Positions 41,733-53,211 of a DNA stretch of 64,000 bases are shown here, piece after piece (the first letter of the stretch is position 1; every line of letters begins with the position of its first letter). A model generated the notes under the pieces. It ran no database searches. It saw only the letters and a list, made by a program, of their open reading frames with translations, and was not told the origin of the DNA. This DNA is from Glebionis coronaria (lineage: Eukaryota; Streptophyta; Magnoliopsida; Asterales; Asteraceae): NCBI GenBank assembly GCA_025667525.1, contig CM046881.1:500733627-500797626 (forward strand). The letters are read 5' to 3'. The translations under genes were made by a program, and so were the position numbers.

Positions 41733-42953
41733 TCACCTTCTCTTCTTCCCCAATCCCTTGATCATATTCCCCAAGAATTTGAAACCTTTTCTTGATTCAA
41801 CCCGGTGTTCGTGCAATTCCCCTCGAGTTCTAAGGTTTTCGCGGTAAAGATGCTCCATATTGAGATCTTCCGGTACTTCGCTAGAATGATGAGGAGGAGG
41901 AGCTAAGTCTTCAAATTCATCCTCGAATGGGTTTGAGGATGGATGGGAATTACTCGAAGAGTGGAAATGAGAACTAGTACCCATGCCGTCACCATCACTT
42001 GTTGGCATGTCCATGTCCTCATCATCCATCTCTTGATGAACAGATTTTCTCGATCCTCGATCGCTTCTTGTCTTTCTAGCATATGCCTCTTGAATGGGCA
42101 ACATAACCCGATGAACCGGGTAGAAGCGAGAAAGATCAAGGTGGGGAAAATCATGCGCAACCCTTTTGAAAATGCGAGTTAGAAGCATAGCATAGGGAAG
42201 GTTTGTCTTGGGCTTCAAAAGGGCATAATTGATTCGTCGAGCGATATAGAATGCCAAGTTGTACTTGGTGGATGTGAAGATGCAACTTAACATATGCACC
42301 ATACACGCCGGGATATGATCTCGGTTTCCACCAAGACAAAAGACATTCTCCCTAAGGATATTGGCCCATTGAACCATAAAATCCTTAAGGTCGCTAGAGA
42401 GCACTTCATATTGATTCACATTTTGTACAATTTAATGAAGGCTTCTCACAACATTACCATCACGCTCTTTCGAGACGATTTCAAGAAGGAACTCTAGATC
42501 AATTTCGGTGTGGTCATTTGGAGGTTTATCGAAGGATTCCGTGAGAGCATCAAGTCTCCATTTATCCGTAAAATGACAAGTGCCTTCATATGGCACACCG
42601 AGAATTTGACCAAAGTCTTCAAGAGAGTATTGAATCAATTGATCATTCAATACGAAACGAATGAAGATTTGTCCATTGTATTCAAACATGGAGTAGGTGC
42701 TAAAGAATTCAAGAAGGAATAGGGGGTAAATATCTTCTTCTATGTTGAGCAAGCAATCAAACCCCGAAAGCTCAAACATAGATAGGATATAGACATAACC
42801 CGTTATTTCCTTGTCAACGACTCTACCCTCATGGAAACAACAAGTGGAAAGGGATGGAAACGCGTTTTGAAGTTGGGGGGAAGCATAGGTTTGGGAGATG
42901 TCGAGCATATAATCTTTAGTGTATTGATGATCTTTTTGATATTGAGAAGGCAT
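41733..42953 (-). pseudogene. Gag-like protein (frame a) of element 4, one in-frame stop
   Basis: One minus-strand frame from ATG 42953 (MPSQYQKDHQ) to the end at 41733, about 406 codons, interrupted only by TAA at 42432-42434. The first half (FELSGFDCLLNIEEDIYPLF, FIRFVLNDQLIQYSLEDF, ILGVPYEG) and the second (LGGNRDHIPACMVHMLSCIF, YNLAFYIARRI, LPYAMLLTRIFKR) match a plant transposon gag-like family that I recall from Asteraceae retroelements. An acidic Ser-rich linker (MDDEDMDMPTSDGDGMG) and a basic end (GKKRR) follow. Probably the structural particle protein. CAA to TAA would explain the stop; the rest is well preserved. Confidence 0.7.
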
Positions 42954-43646
42954 GATTAAGTACCTAAATACAAACACAAGACAATATTTCTCCAATCACT
43001 CATATGAAAATCAAAAAGGAAAACGAAAAATGAAAATGTGTTATATCAATTTCTTGACAAACATAGGATTGAATCCATATCATTTTCATGTTCACAATGT
43101 GTCTATTCCATCATTGACCAAGAACACATGATCTATGTTAGATCAACAATGTATTGGATCATTGGTTTTTCAAAACAAGGTTTTTAGGTAAGCATTAACA
43201 ATGTCATTACCTACTTGTTCATGGGTTCATCTCAAATCCATAATTCAACCAAAATCATTTAGCCTAAATTCGGATTTGTTTTATAAGTGGGTTTTAGTGA
43301 AATCTTAATGAATATGAACCTAAGGAATCATAGTAAAATAACTATGTCAACCCACATTCCTATTAAGGTTTTAATTCAATTTCAATTTTAAAAATCCCCA
43401 ATTATAAAAGGATGAACCCTAGAACAAAATAGATGAAATTAAAGAAAATACTTACAATTAATTGATGCTAGATGATGGATGAGTGAAACCCACAACTTGG
43501 AATCAATTAATTTGAGTGATTGAAGGTTTTGGAAGCTTCAACAATGGTGGAAAAGGTAAAACCCGTCGGCTGTGTGTTTTTGGGAGAGAGAGTTTAGTTT
43601 GAAAAAGAATAAAAAACAAAAACTGGCGCTCTGACAAAAGTTTCTG

Positions 43647-43711
43647 CCCGCGGTACCTTATCGATAAGGTACCGCGGGTTTTGAGCCGCGGAGGTAAGGA
43701 ACCGCCGGCAT
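43647..43711 (-). repeat. Palindrome cluster upstream of the gag-like frame
   Basis: Contains a perfect 32-base palindrome (43647-43678) with arms CCCGCGGTACCTTATC, the longest in the window, then GAGCCGCGG and AAGGAACCGCCGG. It lies in the 5' leader of element 4, about 690 bases before ATG 42953 on the minus strand. Confidence 0.75.
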
Positions 43712-44864
43712 AGGCTGGTTTCTATCTCTGAAAAACGCGAAATTTTGAAAATCCATTTTTTCTAAAATACTTAAAATTAAATCATGAGCCTTTTAGAATA
43801 TCATTGGATCATCATAACACTAAGAAATATGCCTTAATGAAGGATTACGAGTTAAATCAAGATCGAAAAGAACCGAAACGGACAAACGACTACTCGTAGC
43901 AAAACGACTAAGTGGAGAGAAATCAAGGGAAGTGAATCAAGACTAGGATCAATGCTCAAGGGATTAATGACAATCTTCAAATAGTTGAAATGAAGAGCTT
44001 GTGTCATATATAGTGGTTTAAGATGTGCCTTTCCGGCGAAACGATAAACGGCTTTGGTAATGAATAAACACAAAGCAATTATTCACGTCTAAACTAAGAT
44101 CACTTTCAATAATAGTCTTAGTCTAAACCAAAATATGAGCAAAGTATTAATTCACTTTCTCTCCCACAAAGGGCCTACTAACCGTATGGGTGCAAACCAT
44201 GGAAATTATGCTTGATACTTTAAGCTTCTACTAACTCACTCTACATCACCATAGTGAGTCAAGTATCCAAGAAATGAAGGTTTGAGAGGATAAAAGAAAA
44301 GAAACACAAACCACAAATAAATGTCAAGGCAAGGATGCCAAGAACAAGCACATAGTCAAGTAATGATCAAAAGAATGATCAAAGGGCGTGTGGAAGAACG
44401 AGAGCGTACCTTGGCCACAAAGAGCAATCCATGAAGGAATAAGTGCTATACCCAATCAATGACTATGATGAGTACTAAGTCTTCAAGGACTAGTATCATT
44501 CCCAATCATCTTGGTATCATTATTCAAAGATGTTGAAGATCAATGAAAATGATTCTTCTACAAGTGCAAGTAACTCAATCCATAACCAATAAATTGATTG
44601 ATCTTCATGAGTACCTACACAAAGCAAGATGCAAACTAGTAGATACATTTCAAGAGTATATCTAAAATGCATAAAGGCTACTAATCTTAAGTGGGATGCA
44701 ATATGTTTAATTAAAAGACCTATTTTTCAAAGAAAACATAGTTTTGACCAAAGAGAAACTTTAGTACAACTAGACCTTCTAATTTGAGGAGACAATGGAT
44801 CGATCCAAGTTTTAAAGTACAATATACTTCAAAGATCTTGAGTGACCATCACTCTGATATAAAT
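43712..44864 (-). other. 5' leader and decayed primer site of element 4
   Basis: No coding frame is recognised (the frame at 43852-44073 has no domain). Beside the right LTR the minus strand reads ATTTATATCAGAGTGATGG, a changed version of the usual TGGTATCAGAG primer site for initiator tRNA-Met. Confidence 0.55.
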
Positions 44865-46458
44865 TGTAGAAACTAGAAGGGGGGGTTGAATAGTTTCTCT
44901 TCGATTGGTGACCAAATTAAAATTACTTTCATTTTGGTTTATATCAAAACTATCTTTTACTTAGAGCTAAGTTGCATAATGATTAGGTTCAATTGAAATG
45001 CACTAGAAATACTAATAAGCAAGTATAATGATAATGAAATAAGTAAAGAGCAAGGAAGGAGACAACCTAGTGGGAAGACACCAAGATTTATAGTGGTTCG
45101 ACAACGAGGCTCTATCCTCATTTCTACTCCACTCCTCGAGTACACCTACTCGAGATTTCCACTATATCCACAAGCTCCCTTCTCGGCGGAGAAAACCTTA
45201 CAACGTTGCTTACATTATTTTCTGACACTAAGCTAAATGTCGAGACCTAATCTTTAGCTAGGACCAATCTACACGACGTTGCCTACTTCACAATTTAACG
45301 ACACAAGGCTAGATGTCGGGTTCTAATCGAAAGGTAGAACCAATCTTCACGACGTTGCCTACTTCACCATTTTACGACACAAGGCTAGATGTCGAGTTCT
45401 AATCGAAAGCTAGAACCAATCTTCACGACTCTTCACTTTGAAGCTAAGTGAGAACTTCACACAACACAACTACTAGTCACTTTAAAATTTAGTGAGAACT
45501 CACAAGACACAACCATATCACTTTATAGTTTAGTGAGAACTCCTAATCAAATCTATTACAACTCAACTAGACTTATCCAAGTACACACATGTAGCTTGGA
45601 TTTACACAACACAAATCCAAGCAAACACATATGCAATGGGTGTATACAACAAATCCAAGTATCCACAAATAACTTGGATGAACACAACTAGTCCAAGTAT
45701 TCATAAATACATTGGATTGACCTAAAACAAAAAGGTATGATGATGAATATGACTAGCTCATAGATTCATCTTTATCACAACACTAGTGAGTGAGTGATCT
45801 TCTCATTGGACATGGTAAAGGAGGGGATCAAGAGGATAATCATATGTAAACATCCTTAACAAATTAAGTGATCATTTACTAATGATTATGCTATAGAAAA
45901 TAGAAAGAGGGCTGAGAAAATCGTCCAAGAGGCTTGCTGGAAAATAAGATTTGACCCACTAATTAAAGGAGACAAAGTATAACGGATCTATAACGGTCTT
46001 CTGTGCGCGGTACCTTATCTCACCCCGCGGTACCTTATCGATAAGGTACCGCCTAGGTACTTAAGGTACCGCCACTAGACTCCGCTCCATTTTTTGTCTT
46101 TTAGTGGGGTTGGAATATCTGAGGTATTTAAACTCTTCAAAGGATATTCTAACAGCATTTGGAATATGCCATTTTCAAATTTTCATTTTCCATTTTAATA
46201 AAACATTTTCTAAAAAAGAAAGTTTATTAAAAATACTTTTGTCTTATTAGCAAAAGTGAGTTTTAAGGATAATCATTTTTGATGATCACTAAGTATGATT
46301 AAGAAAGGTTAGTGATATGATTATTACCTTGATGATAGTGTTAGTTAAATAATTCATTTTGTGTTTCTACACTAAATGTGTTGTATGGTTTGTTGTAATC
46401 AAAACTAAGAAAGATTAGTTAACACTAATAATGTTTTTAGGCATTACTTGCATTAACA
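44865..46458 (-). repeat. 5' LTR of element 4
   Basis: 1594 bp, TG..CA, followed by accct (46459-46463). The TATA-like box reads CTTTAATTAG on the minus strand here, against CTTTAAATAG in the other LTR, so one of the two copies has lost or gained the box. Confidence 0.92.
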
Positions 46459-46463
46459 ACCCT

Positions 46464-47491
46464 GAACATTGTTTATAGAATCATCCCCAAGGTTTCCTTC
46501 CATGTTTTGAACATGAGGGGAAGGAATTGGATGTATATCTAAATTTCCCTTAGAGTTTGCATTTTCATCAAGTGTGGCAGCCTCTTCCCTATTCAAGCTG
46601 ACATCACTGGTATCATTGCTTGAGGCAATGTATCCAGTGTCACCTAGAATTAGAGGTGGGTTACTAGCACTTGGTGACAGATTGTCACCATTATGTTTAG
46701 CTGCTCTCTCATCATCATTGGGAAGTTCAGGGTTATCAAAGTCAAAAAAATTTAACAGATTTAAGTCTTGAGAAACATTTTCTTTATTAAAAATATTTTT
46801 ATTGTAATTAAAAACAGAGTCTTTAAATGGAAATATGGTTTAAAAAACTTAACATCTCTAGAAACAAAAAACTGATGCCTATCAAGACTGTAAATTCTAT
46901 ATCCTTTCTGAGAACTATAATAACCCATCATAACACATTTTTCAGATCTGCTAGAAAACTTATCTGAACTATTAAGAATAGTAGCAAAACACAGACATCC
47001 AAACATTCTAATGTGAGAGAGCCTAGGACAAGTATTGTAAATCATTTCAAAAGGGGTTTTTCCATTTAGCACAGAAGAGGGAAATCTGTTAATAAGATAA
47101 GTAACAGTTAGCACACATTCAGTCTAAAATTTAAGAGGAATACCCCCTGAAACATAAGGCATCTAGCAACATTCAAAAGATGTCTATGTTTCCTTTCAAC
47201 AATACCATTTTGTTGTGGTGTGTAAGCACATGAAGTTTGGTGTATGATGCCATTGTTTTCACAAAAAAATTTGAAGTTTTGATTAACAAATTCAGTTCCA
47301 TTATCACTTCTGAAAATTTTAACATTACCTTTAAATTGATTTTTAATCAAATTATAAAAGTTTTGAATGTTAGAAACCACTTCATCTTTAGTTTTTATAA
47401 GAAACAACCAAACAGCCCTAGTATAATCATCCACAACAGTCAAGAAGTATCTATGGCCAGAGTGACTAGTAACCCTATAAGGACCCCACAA
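46464..47491 (-). pseudogene. Integrase, copia element 3
   Basis: The frame 47491-47108 holds the integrase core: Asp in TVVDDYTRAVW (residue 21 or 22), Asp in RSDNGTEF (63) and Glu in PQQNGIVERKHRHL (99), all three present. After a frameshift, 47114-46761 continues with YLINRFPSSVLNGKTPFE, FGCLCFA and CVMMGY, the copia post-core region, then decays into an acidic Ser/Asn-rich spacer up to the insertion point at 46463. The enzyme integrates the element DNA; frameshifts make it inactive. Confidence 0.9.
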
Positions 47492-47535
47492 GTCAAGATG
47501 AACAATGTCACCAAGTTTTTTGGTTTTATGATCAC

Positions 47536-48795
47536 TTAAGGGAAAAGGATTTCTAGTTTGTTTAGCTCTTTGACAAACTTCACAAAAAAGATTTTCTCAT
47601 CTTTATCAATTTTTAAAGATTGTTTAAGCACATTAAGGGCAGGGTCAGTAGGGTGTCCAAGTCTACAATGCCAATCATAATGAGACAGAGAGCAGGTAAC
47701 AAGTTTGTTTTGATTTTTACAATTAATACCTTCAGTATCTAAATAGTATAAACCACCACATTGTTTACCAATCCCCATCACCTTTTTCCGATTCAAATCC
47801 TGATTAACAAAGAAGCACTTGGTTTCATCAAACACAACAAATATTCTATTATCTTTAGCAATCTTATACACAGATATCAAAGTAACACAATACTCAGGGA
47901 TAACCAACACATCAACAAGAACCAGACCATTAGGAAGCTTAAGGTTACCAATTTTAGTTATAATAGCCTCAGTACCATTAGGATGAGCAACTTTGATTTT
48001 AAGATGAGAGATATCAAACACATTATCAAGTTCCCTATCACTATCAGTCATGTGTTGGTTAGCCCCAGAGTCAATAACCTTCCCATTGTAAGTCATCCCA
48101 AGTTTAGAACTGGTGTTAGAACAATAAAACTTATCAAAGTTTTCATTAAAAACCTTGCTAGAGTTAAAAACAGTACCTGCCATATTGGCTTGTACATTCT
48201 TTCCAGTTCTACTGTTATCTTTAAAAAGAGAGAGAAGAGTAGCCATTTGCTCATTAGAAAAACCTGTAGCACTAGTAGAACCAACAGAGTTATTAGCCAC
48301 ATTTTTTCCTTTAAAGTTTTGATTTCCCCTTTTTTTATGAACAAAGTCACTGGGGTACCCAATGATCTTAAAACACCTATCAATGGTGTGACCATTGTAC
48401 CCACATTTTTCACAAACCAATTCAGCATTAGAGGTAAAGTTGGGTCTCACAACATTCTGATTATTGGGTCTAAAACCAGTATTACCATTGTTAGGTCTAA
48501 AGTTGCCTTGATTACCATTCTGATTAAAGTTGTTGGTTATGGGTCTCAATATATTAGCATTAGGGTTATGATTTCTTTGAACATTGTTTCTGGTGGGCCC
48601 ATTAGACAAAAAAGCAGTGGTCTGAGCCCTTTGTGAGTGCCCAGAACCACTGTTTGAAGCCATTCTGTGTGATTCCTCAGCAGAGATGATGGCATAAGCC
48701 CCCTTAACATTAGGATGACTTTCTCTAGACAATATAGAACTCCTAATACCTATATAAGAATCATCCAACCCCATTAAAAACTGCATAAGTTTCAA
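47536..48795 (-). CDS. Gag C-terminus, zinc knuckle, protease and pre-integrase, copia element 3
   Basis: 419 codons. The gag C-terminal half is Asn-rich (NFNQNGNQGNFRPNNGNTGF) and carries the zinc knuckle CEKCGYNGHTIDRC (Cys128, Cys131, His136, Cys141). The aspartic protease active site follows (VIDSGANQHMT, Asp242), then protease fold residues and the pre-integrase motif HYDWHCRLGHP (376-381). The frame fails about 25 residues later, inside the integrase zinc finger. It starts within gag; the true start is at 49317 in another frame. All visible key residues are intact. Confidence 0.9.
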   Translation of the reverse strand: MKLMQFLMGLDDSYIGIRSSILSRESHPNVKGAYAIISAEESHRMASNSGSGHSQRAQTTAFLSNGPTRNNVQRNHNPNANILRPITNNFNQNGNQGNFRPNNGNTGFRPNNQNVVRPNFTSNAELVCEKCGYNGHTIDRCFKIIGYPSDFVHKKRGNQNFKGKNVANNSVGSTSATGFSNEQMATLLSLFKDNSRTGKNVQANMAGTVFNSSKVFNENFDKFYCSNTSSKLGMTYNGKVIDSGANQHMTDSDRELDNVFDISHLKIKVAHPNGTEAIITKIGNLKLPNGLVLVDVLVIPEYCVTLISVYKIAKDNRIFVVFDETKCFFVNQDLNRKKVMGIGKQCGGLYYLDTEGINCKNQNKLVTCSLSHYDWHCRLGHPTDPALNVLKQSLKIDKDEKIFFVKFVKELNKLEILFP

Positions 48796-48975
48796 TAACT
48801 GATTATGTTTTTTAAACTTACTAGAAGTAGAACAAACACAAGCAGGTAATTAATCATAGCATCATACTGTTTCCAGAGATCATTCAACTTATGATAATAA
48901 TCAGAAAAATTACAACCATTTTGTTTCAAGGTATTAATCTTATGGTGCAAGTTAAACATGACAGAACCATCAACC

Positions 48976-49317
48976 TTATGATATGTTTCCTTTAGCTCTT
49001 TCCAAACATGTTTTGCCTTTTTTGAAAAAATTTGTCCAAGGATTGACCATGTCCCATTGCCTTGCTAAAACCTCATCAGTTACAGACCTTTTACAAGTAC
49101 CATCAATAGAACCAATTTTATTTTTTCCTTCCAAAGCAAGTAACATAGCATTAGCCCAAACTTGATAGTTTTCAGTTCCCTTAAGTTTCATAGTGACAAT
49201 AGTTAAAACAACTGAGTCATTAGGGTGCAAGTGCAATGGGTCACTCAGGTCATGCTTACTAATAAGTGTAACTGGGCCAGTTACACTTATAGCATCATCA
49301 TCACCATGTTCAGACAT
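48976..49317 (-). pseudogene. Gag N-terminus, copia element 3
   Basis: From ATG 49317 (MSEHGDDD), with LHLHPNDSVVLTIVTMKLKG, NYQVWANAMLLALEGKNKIG and DGTCKR, the conserved start of copia gag. The frame is lost near residue 95 and the following 180 bases to 48796 hold gag text in changing frames (several stops). The protein would start the particle shell. Confidence 0.88.
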
Positions 49318-50029
49318 GGTGAAGGGTCAAAGGTCAAAAAATGAACTCACAATACTGCAAACAAAGTTCCCAGGAATCCAAACCACTCAAGGGTGGTAGG
49401 TCAAGGGCAAGCAGCAAGGAGGATCCAAAAATAAAGGGTATGAAAAGAAGAGACTACCAAACCCCCAAAAAACAAACAGAATAATAATAAAGAGAACAAA
49501 TAGTAGATAGCAAATGAAGAGAGAGTAGCAGAGGTGTTACAGTGCAATAAACTAAAGCTCAATCAAACTGTCACTCTTAGATTCACTTAGTCTAAAAAGT
49601 GACGGAACCTCCAATTCACAAACCCCAAAAATTTCTTCAAGGAAAAAATTGGGGAAAGTGACCTAACCAGCGAACAAACCACCAAATCAACAAGGAAACA
49701 GGATTAATCACCATCAATCGAACAAGTCACCAACAAAAATGAAACCCTAATTTTTTTTCAAAAAATTAGGGATAATCACTTTAATCAAGAGACAACACCA
49801 CCAATCAACCCAATCGTCAATAATAATGAATAAGAGAGCAGATCTCAGAAACCCTAATTTTTTCTCAAAAACATTAACGGTTCAAAACTTTGATTCAAGC
49901 AGTAATATTAACAGATCTAGCTATTTCAATAGCATATCTTTTCAAAAAGTATAAATAACCAAAAACCCCCAATTTTAACAAACCCTAAAATATTTTTCAT
50001 CGAGTTTTAACAACCTGTCTCTGATACCA
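49318..50029 (-). other. 5' leader and primer site of copia element 3
   Basis: A non-coding leader of about 700 bases. Beside the right LTR the minus strand reads TGGTATCAGAGACAGG (50029-50014), the initiator tRNA-Met primer site. AAACCCTAATTTTTT-type words recur three times (near 49743, 49849 and 49980). Confidence 0.8.
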
Positions 50030-50514
50030 TGTAGAAAAAACATGATCAGAAGTACCTCAAACCACAAAACCTTTTCTTAAAAAAGATTTGATAAAAAACT
50101 GAATAAGAAAAATACTAACGACTACCAGTGCTACTCACGTGTAGCCCTATGATCTACATGATCATAGTCTTACAATCAAAACAAAATAAATAAGGTTTCT
50201 GAGATCAAACTAGAGATAGAGAGCAAGTGTGTTTATCAAAGAGAAAACACATAGATACAAGAATGAGGCAATACAAACGAAGAAGTGAACACTCATAACT
50301 AAATAAAAACCTAAAGGGCCAATAAAGCCGTTGTGGCTTCAAGATGGGCTTGAGCCCAAGTCCAACAAATACATAAGCAACTTCACAACTTTAGTCCTTA
50401 TCATCCAAGCTTCCCTTCACACCATGTCCTTGTAGCTAACTGAAAGTTTAAAACATAACACAATCAGTCCTTAAAGTTACCATGGGTTTTCAGATTAAGT
50501 CCACAAATTTAACA
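50030..50514 (-). repeat. 5' LTR of copia element 3
   Basis: 485 bp, TG..CA, partner of 34700-35186, followed by the target duplication gattg (50515-50519). Confidence 0.93.
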
Positions 50515-50519
50515 GATTG

Positions 50520-51103
50520 ACATGACACCACATTAGTAAAGAGTTGGAATCGTCTCACATGAGTTCAGGGCATAATGTCGTAATCAATGAACATCTAACA
50601 TACGCAAGATAAAAGGATGGTATATATCAAGTTGAGACGTCACATGGGGTTAAAGGAAGGACTCTATGATAACCGGTAATAGATCCATATGTCGAACCAA
50701 GATGGGACAACGTATAATCAAGTAGCTATTTTAAATATAGTAAATGTGTTGGTTGCGCAAAGTTGGCGGGAAAAGTATATCGAGATGTTGTAGACGATAG
50801 CACAATATCGTGTCGAGACATGATGTCACATTAGATGGAAGTGGAAGCGTGTAATTGAGTAATCCAAGTGGGAAGAAAGTTATTACACGCTAGATCTTAA
50901 GTCGTTCGAAAGTGAAATGGACTAATCAAAGATGAAAGGTAATACCTACATGTTAGGACACAAAGAGCCGAATGTTGAATATCCTAATAAGGCACTAGGA
51001 GAGATTAAATCCAAATCATTGGATGGATGTTGTTTGTCAAGGAGAATGACAATGTACAAGGTCGTGCACCAGTTAGTTGTGAGAGAATGCCACAAGCAAA
51101 ATT
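50520..51103. other. Unassigned segment
   Basis: About 590 bases between copia element 3 and the CACTA transposon, with purine-rich, LTR-like vocabulary (for example AAGTGGGAAGAAAG) but no second copy, ends or gene that I can identify. The 70-codon frame at 50932 runs into the transposon and has no domain. Confidence 0.4.
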
Positions 51104-51106
51104 CTG

Positions 51107-51861
51107 CACCAGTAGAAAAAATACATTTTACAACGACTTTTTAAAACGTTTTTAACTCCACCGCTTTAAACAACTCAAAGATATTATATGGAGTGGTTAA
51201 TAGAATAAAACTAATATAAAATATGTTATTTAAAACAGTTTATTTCTCTTTTTAACATTATCTTATTATTTACCGCGGTTGTATATAACCGTTTCAAATG
51301 AATGCAACATTTTATAATTTAATCATATTTTTTGAAACGGTTCTATATTACTGTTTTAAATAAGTTTAATATTTTATAGTTATAATCTTATTATCAAAGA
51401 TTGTGTATACAAGAATTGTCTTTTAACTTCTTTTTCTCACTTTTTTTATTCTATCAAATCTAAAAAACAACATCAAAGCAACAATCATACACATTTTTTC
51501 TTCTCATATCTCAATAAACACACATATAAGAAACTAAGCCCACACAGTCGTCCGCGCTAGCTCACCGAATCCGTGAAAAGATGTTTGCTACATGAGTTAG
51601 GTTTGTTGTAGATCTAAATATTTACTTTCATAATTGTAAGGTTTGTTTAATATGTTGTAGATCTTGTAAGTTGATGTTTACATATTTAAGCCTTCATATT
51701 TTTTTCTTGTTGTTGTTCTTGCTGCAGATTTTGTGAGTTTGGATATCTATTAGATTAGATGCCGATTTATTTTACTTTGTAAACTTGTATTTTTTATTCT
51801 TTCATTTGAAGAACAATTATATAATGGCTATAGATGATTTATGTATTATTGGTGATAAATT

Positions 51862-51925
<64 letters not shown>

Positions 51926-52302
51926 GGATTTTGTTGTTGCATTAAAAGTATAAATTTAAAACAGTTCAGTAGATATCTATCTTGCTCAAAACTTAAGAAT
52001 AATGTACTCGTATAGCATACTAGTTGATCTAAAATAGTACTTTAGTTGTTCTAAAAATAAAAATTATAAAATGAAAATAAAATGTGGTGTAATTTTAAAA
52101 TTATTTCAGATTGTTTAAAGCGGTTGTTTGATAACCGTTTCAAAAAACCATACTCATTAAAAAAATAATTTATCATTTAAAATGGTTTAGAACCGTTCTA
52201 AATAACATAGTTTATTATTTACTACGATTTGTGATACAACGGTTGTAAATCGTTTTAAAAATCCTCATATAACCGCTTTAAAAAGCATTTTATGTAGTAG
52301 TG
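51107..52302. mobile_element. Non-autonomous CACTA (En/Spm-type) transposon
   Basis: The right end, read inward, is CACTACTACATAAAATGC; the left end is CACCAGTAGAAAAAATAC. Both fit the plant CACTACTA.AAAA terminus. A 3-bp target duplication ctg flanks it (51104-51106 and 52303-52305), as expected for CACTA. Subterminal regions carry many copies of AACCGTTT/AAACGGTT and AACCGCTTTAAA in both orientations, the usual transposase-binding layout. No transposase is encoded in 1.2 kb, so it needs a helper. Confidence 0.8.
51865..51922. repeat. (AT)n microsatellite
   Basis: About 28-29 uninterrupted AT units inside the CACTA element; by its nature a likely polymorphic tract. Confidence 0.95.
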
Positions 52303-52305
52303 CTG

Positions 52306-53206
52306 AAAGGTTGGGTCTATTTGGAAGTCTGTTGACTGCGAGGATTTCTGTTTATTTTGTTAAAGTACCCAACCATAAAATGTAGCACGTGTCACCAACA
52401 TAGTACTTGACATGACTCCATACTAGTATGGAGATGAGGCTGCTCGACATGACTCCATACTAGTGCGTGCCACCAACGAGCCTCTATAATACACAAAATG
52501 AAAGGCTGGTCTTTGTAGGGTTAAGAACTTCACGAGAGGTCGTAGAAATGACTTCGTCCTCATTCCATTGAATTCACTCTGAAAAAGAAAATGAATGATT
52601 GATTGATTTAATTTTAAGGCATTGCCTTCTTCTTTCTAAATAAGGAGACGAACATAACCCGTGCGTTGTACTAAGGTTGTAGGGTATTGTTTATCTAGTA
52701 TTTAGGGCGTATGTTGGTGTTAAGGTCAGGTAAATGTGATTTGTTTCAAAGTCTAGTGAAGATCATGGCACGTGTCATGCATGAAGGTTATAAATGAAAA
52801 GCATTGTATACTAGATGTACGTTTGTATACTTGATGTACATTCTGAGTCTTGTTACGAGCGTGTGTAACCGTGCTTTGCACCAGGCTTGATATTTGTGAA
52901 AAATCAAATATTTACTTGTTGTTTGACTATTTAGGGATTAATTAAAACTTGTCGTGTGATGGTTAGTTTTATAATGCATTTTCTTTTTATTTTCGTGTTT
53001 ACATGAATCGTACACAATTTCTAGAGTTATAGCTTTTCACGGTCGTCTAAAATTTTGAGCCTACCACAAAATAAGGTAACAGTAAGAGCACCTAAATGGA
53101 TAAGACGTTAAAATCCCGTTACTTATTTTATTAGCAAATAGATACTTACGGTAAAAGATGTAAACATTTTGCTCGGTTTATAGTTTATTGCCTGTTGTTG
53201 TGTTTA
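52306..53206. other. Intergenic segment with a local repeat and palindrome
   Basis: No gene seen. CGACATGACTCCATACTAGT (at 52454) is nearly repeated from TTGACATG at 52408. The first copy continues into a perfect 18-base palindrome centred at 52424/52425 (arm CTCCATACT). The last five bases ctaaa (53207-53211) belong to the next target duplication. Confidence 0.5.
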
Positions 53207-53211
53207 CTAAA

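Larger units (their letters stand above)
36907..46458 (-). mobile_element. Copia-type element 4 without polymerase (large non-autonomous, Sirevirus-like)
   Basis: 9552 bp, LTRs of about 1.6 kb (TG..CA), target duplication accct (36902-36906 and 46459-46463). Orientation is minus: the purine tract AAAAAGGGGGAGAT lies beside the left LTR and a decayed Met-tRNA primer site (TATATCAGAG) beside the right LTR. The interior (6.36 kb) has three minus-strand coding blocks: a gag-like one (42953-41733) and two Pro-rich ones (41133-40447, 39699-39154). No protease, integrase, reverse transcriptase or RNase H is present. Palindrome clusters in the LTR and several purine tracts recall Sirevirus elements; mobility would need enzymes from another element. 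Confidence 0.9.
34700..50514 (-). mobile_element. Ty1/copia element 3, split by a nested insertion
   Basis: A minus-strand copia retrotransposon with LTRs of 485-487 bp and target duplication gattg (34695-34699 and 50515-50519). Without the nested insertion it is about 6.3 kb. The copia domain order gag, protease, integrase, reverse transcriptase, RNase H is readable on the minus strand from 49317 to 35187, with several frameshifts and stops. The insertion entered the spacer between integrase and reverse transcriptase. Confidence 0.93.

Noticed and set aside
41943..42182. Plus-strand frames across the gag-like gene of element 4
   Set aside because: Shadows of the minus-strand gag-like frame.
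47761..48636. 291-codon plus-strand open frame
   Set aside because: Antisense to copia gag/protease with its zinc knuckle and DSG motif; the plus-strand translation has no recognisable domain.
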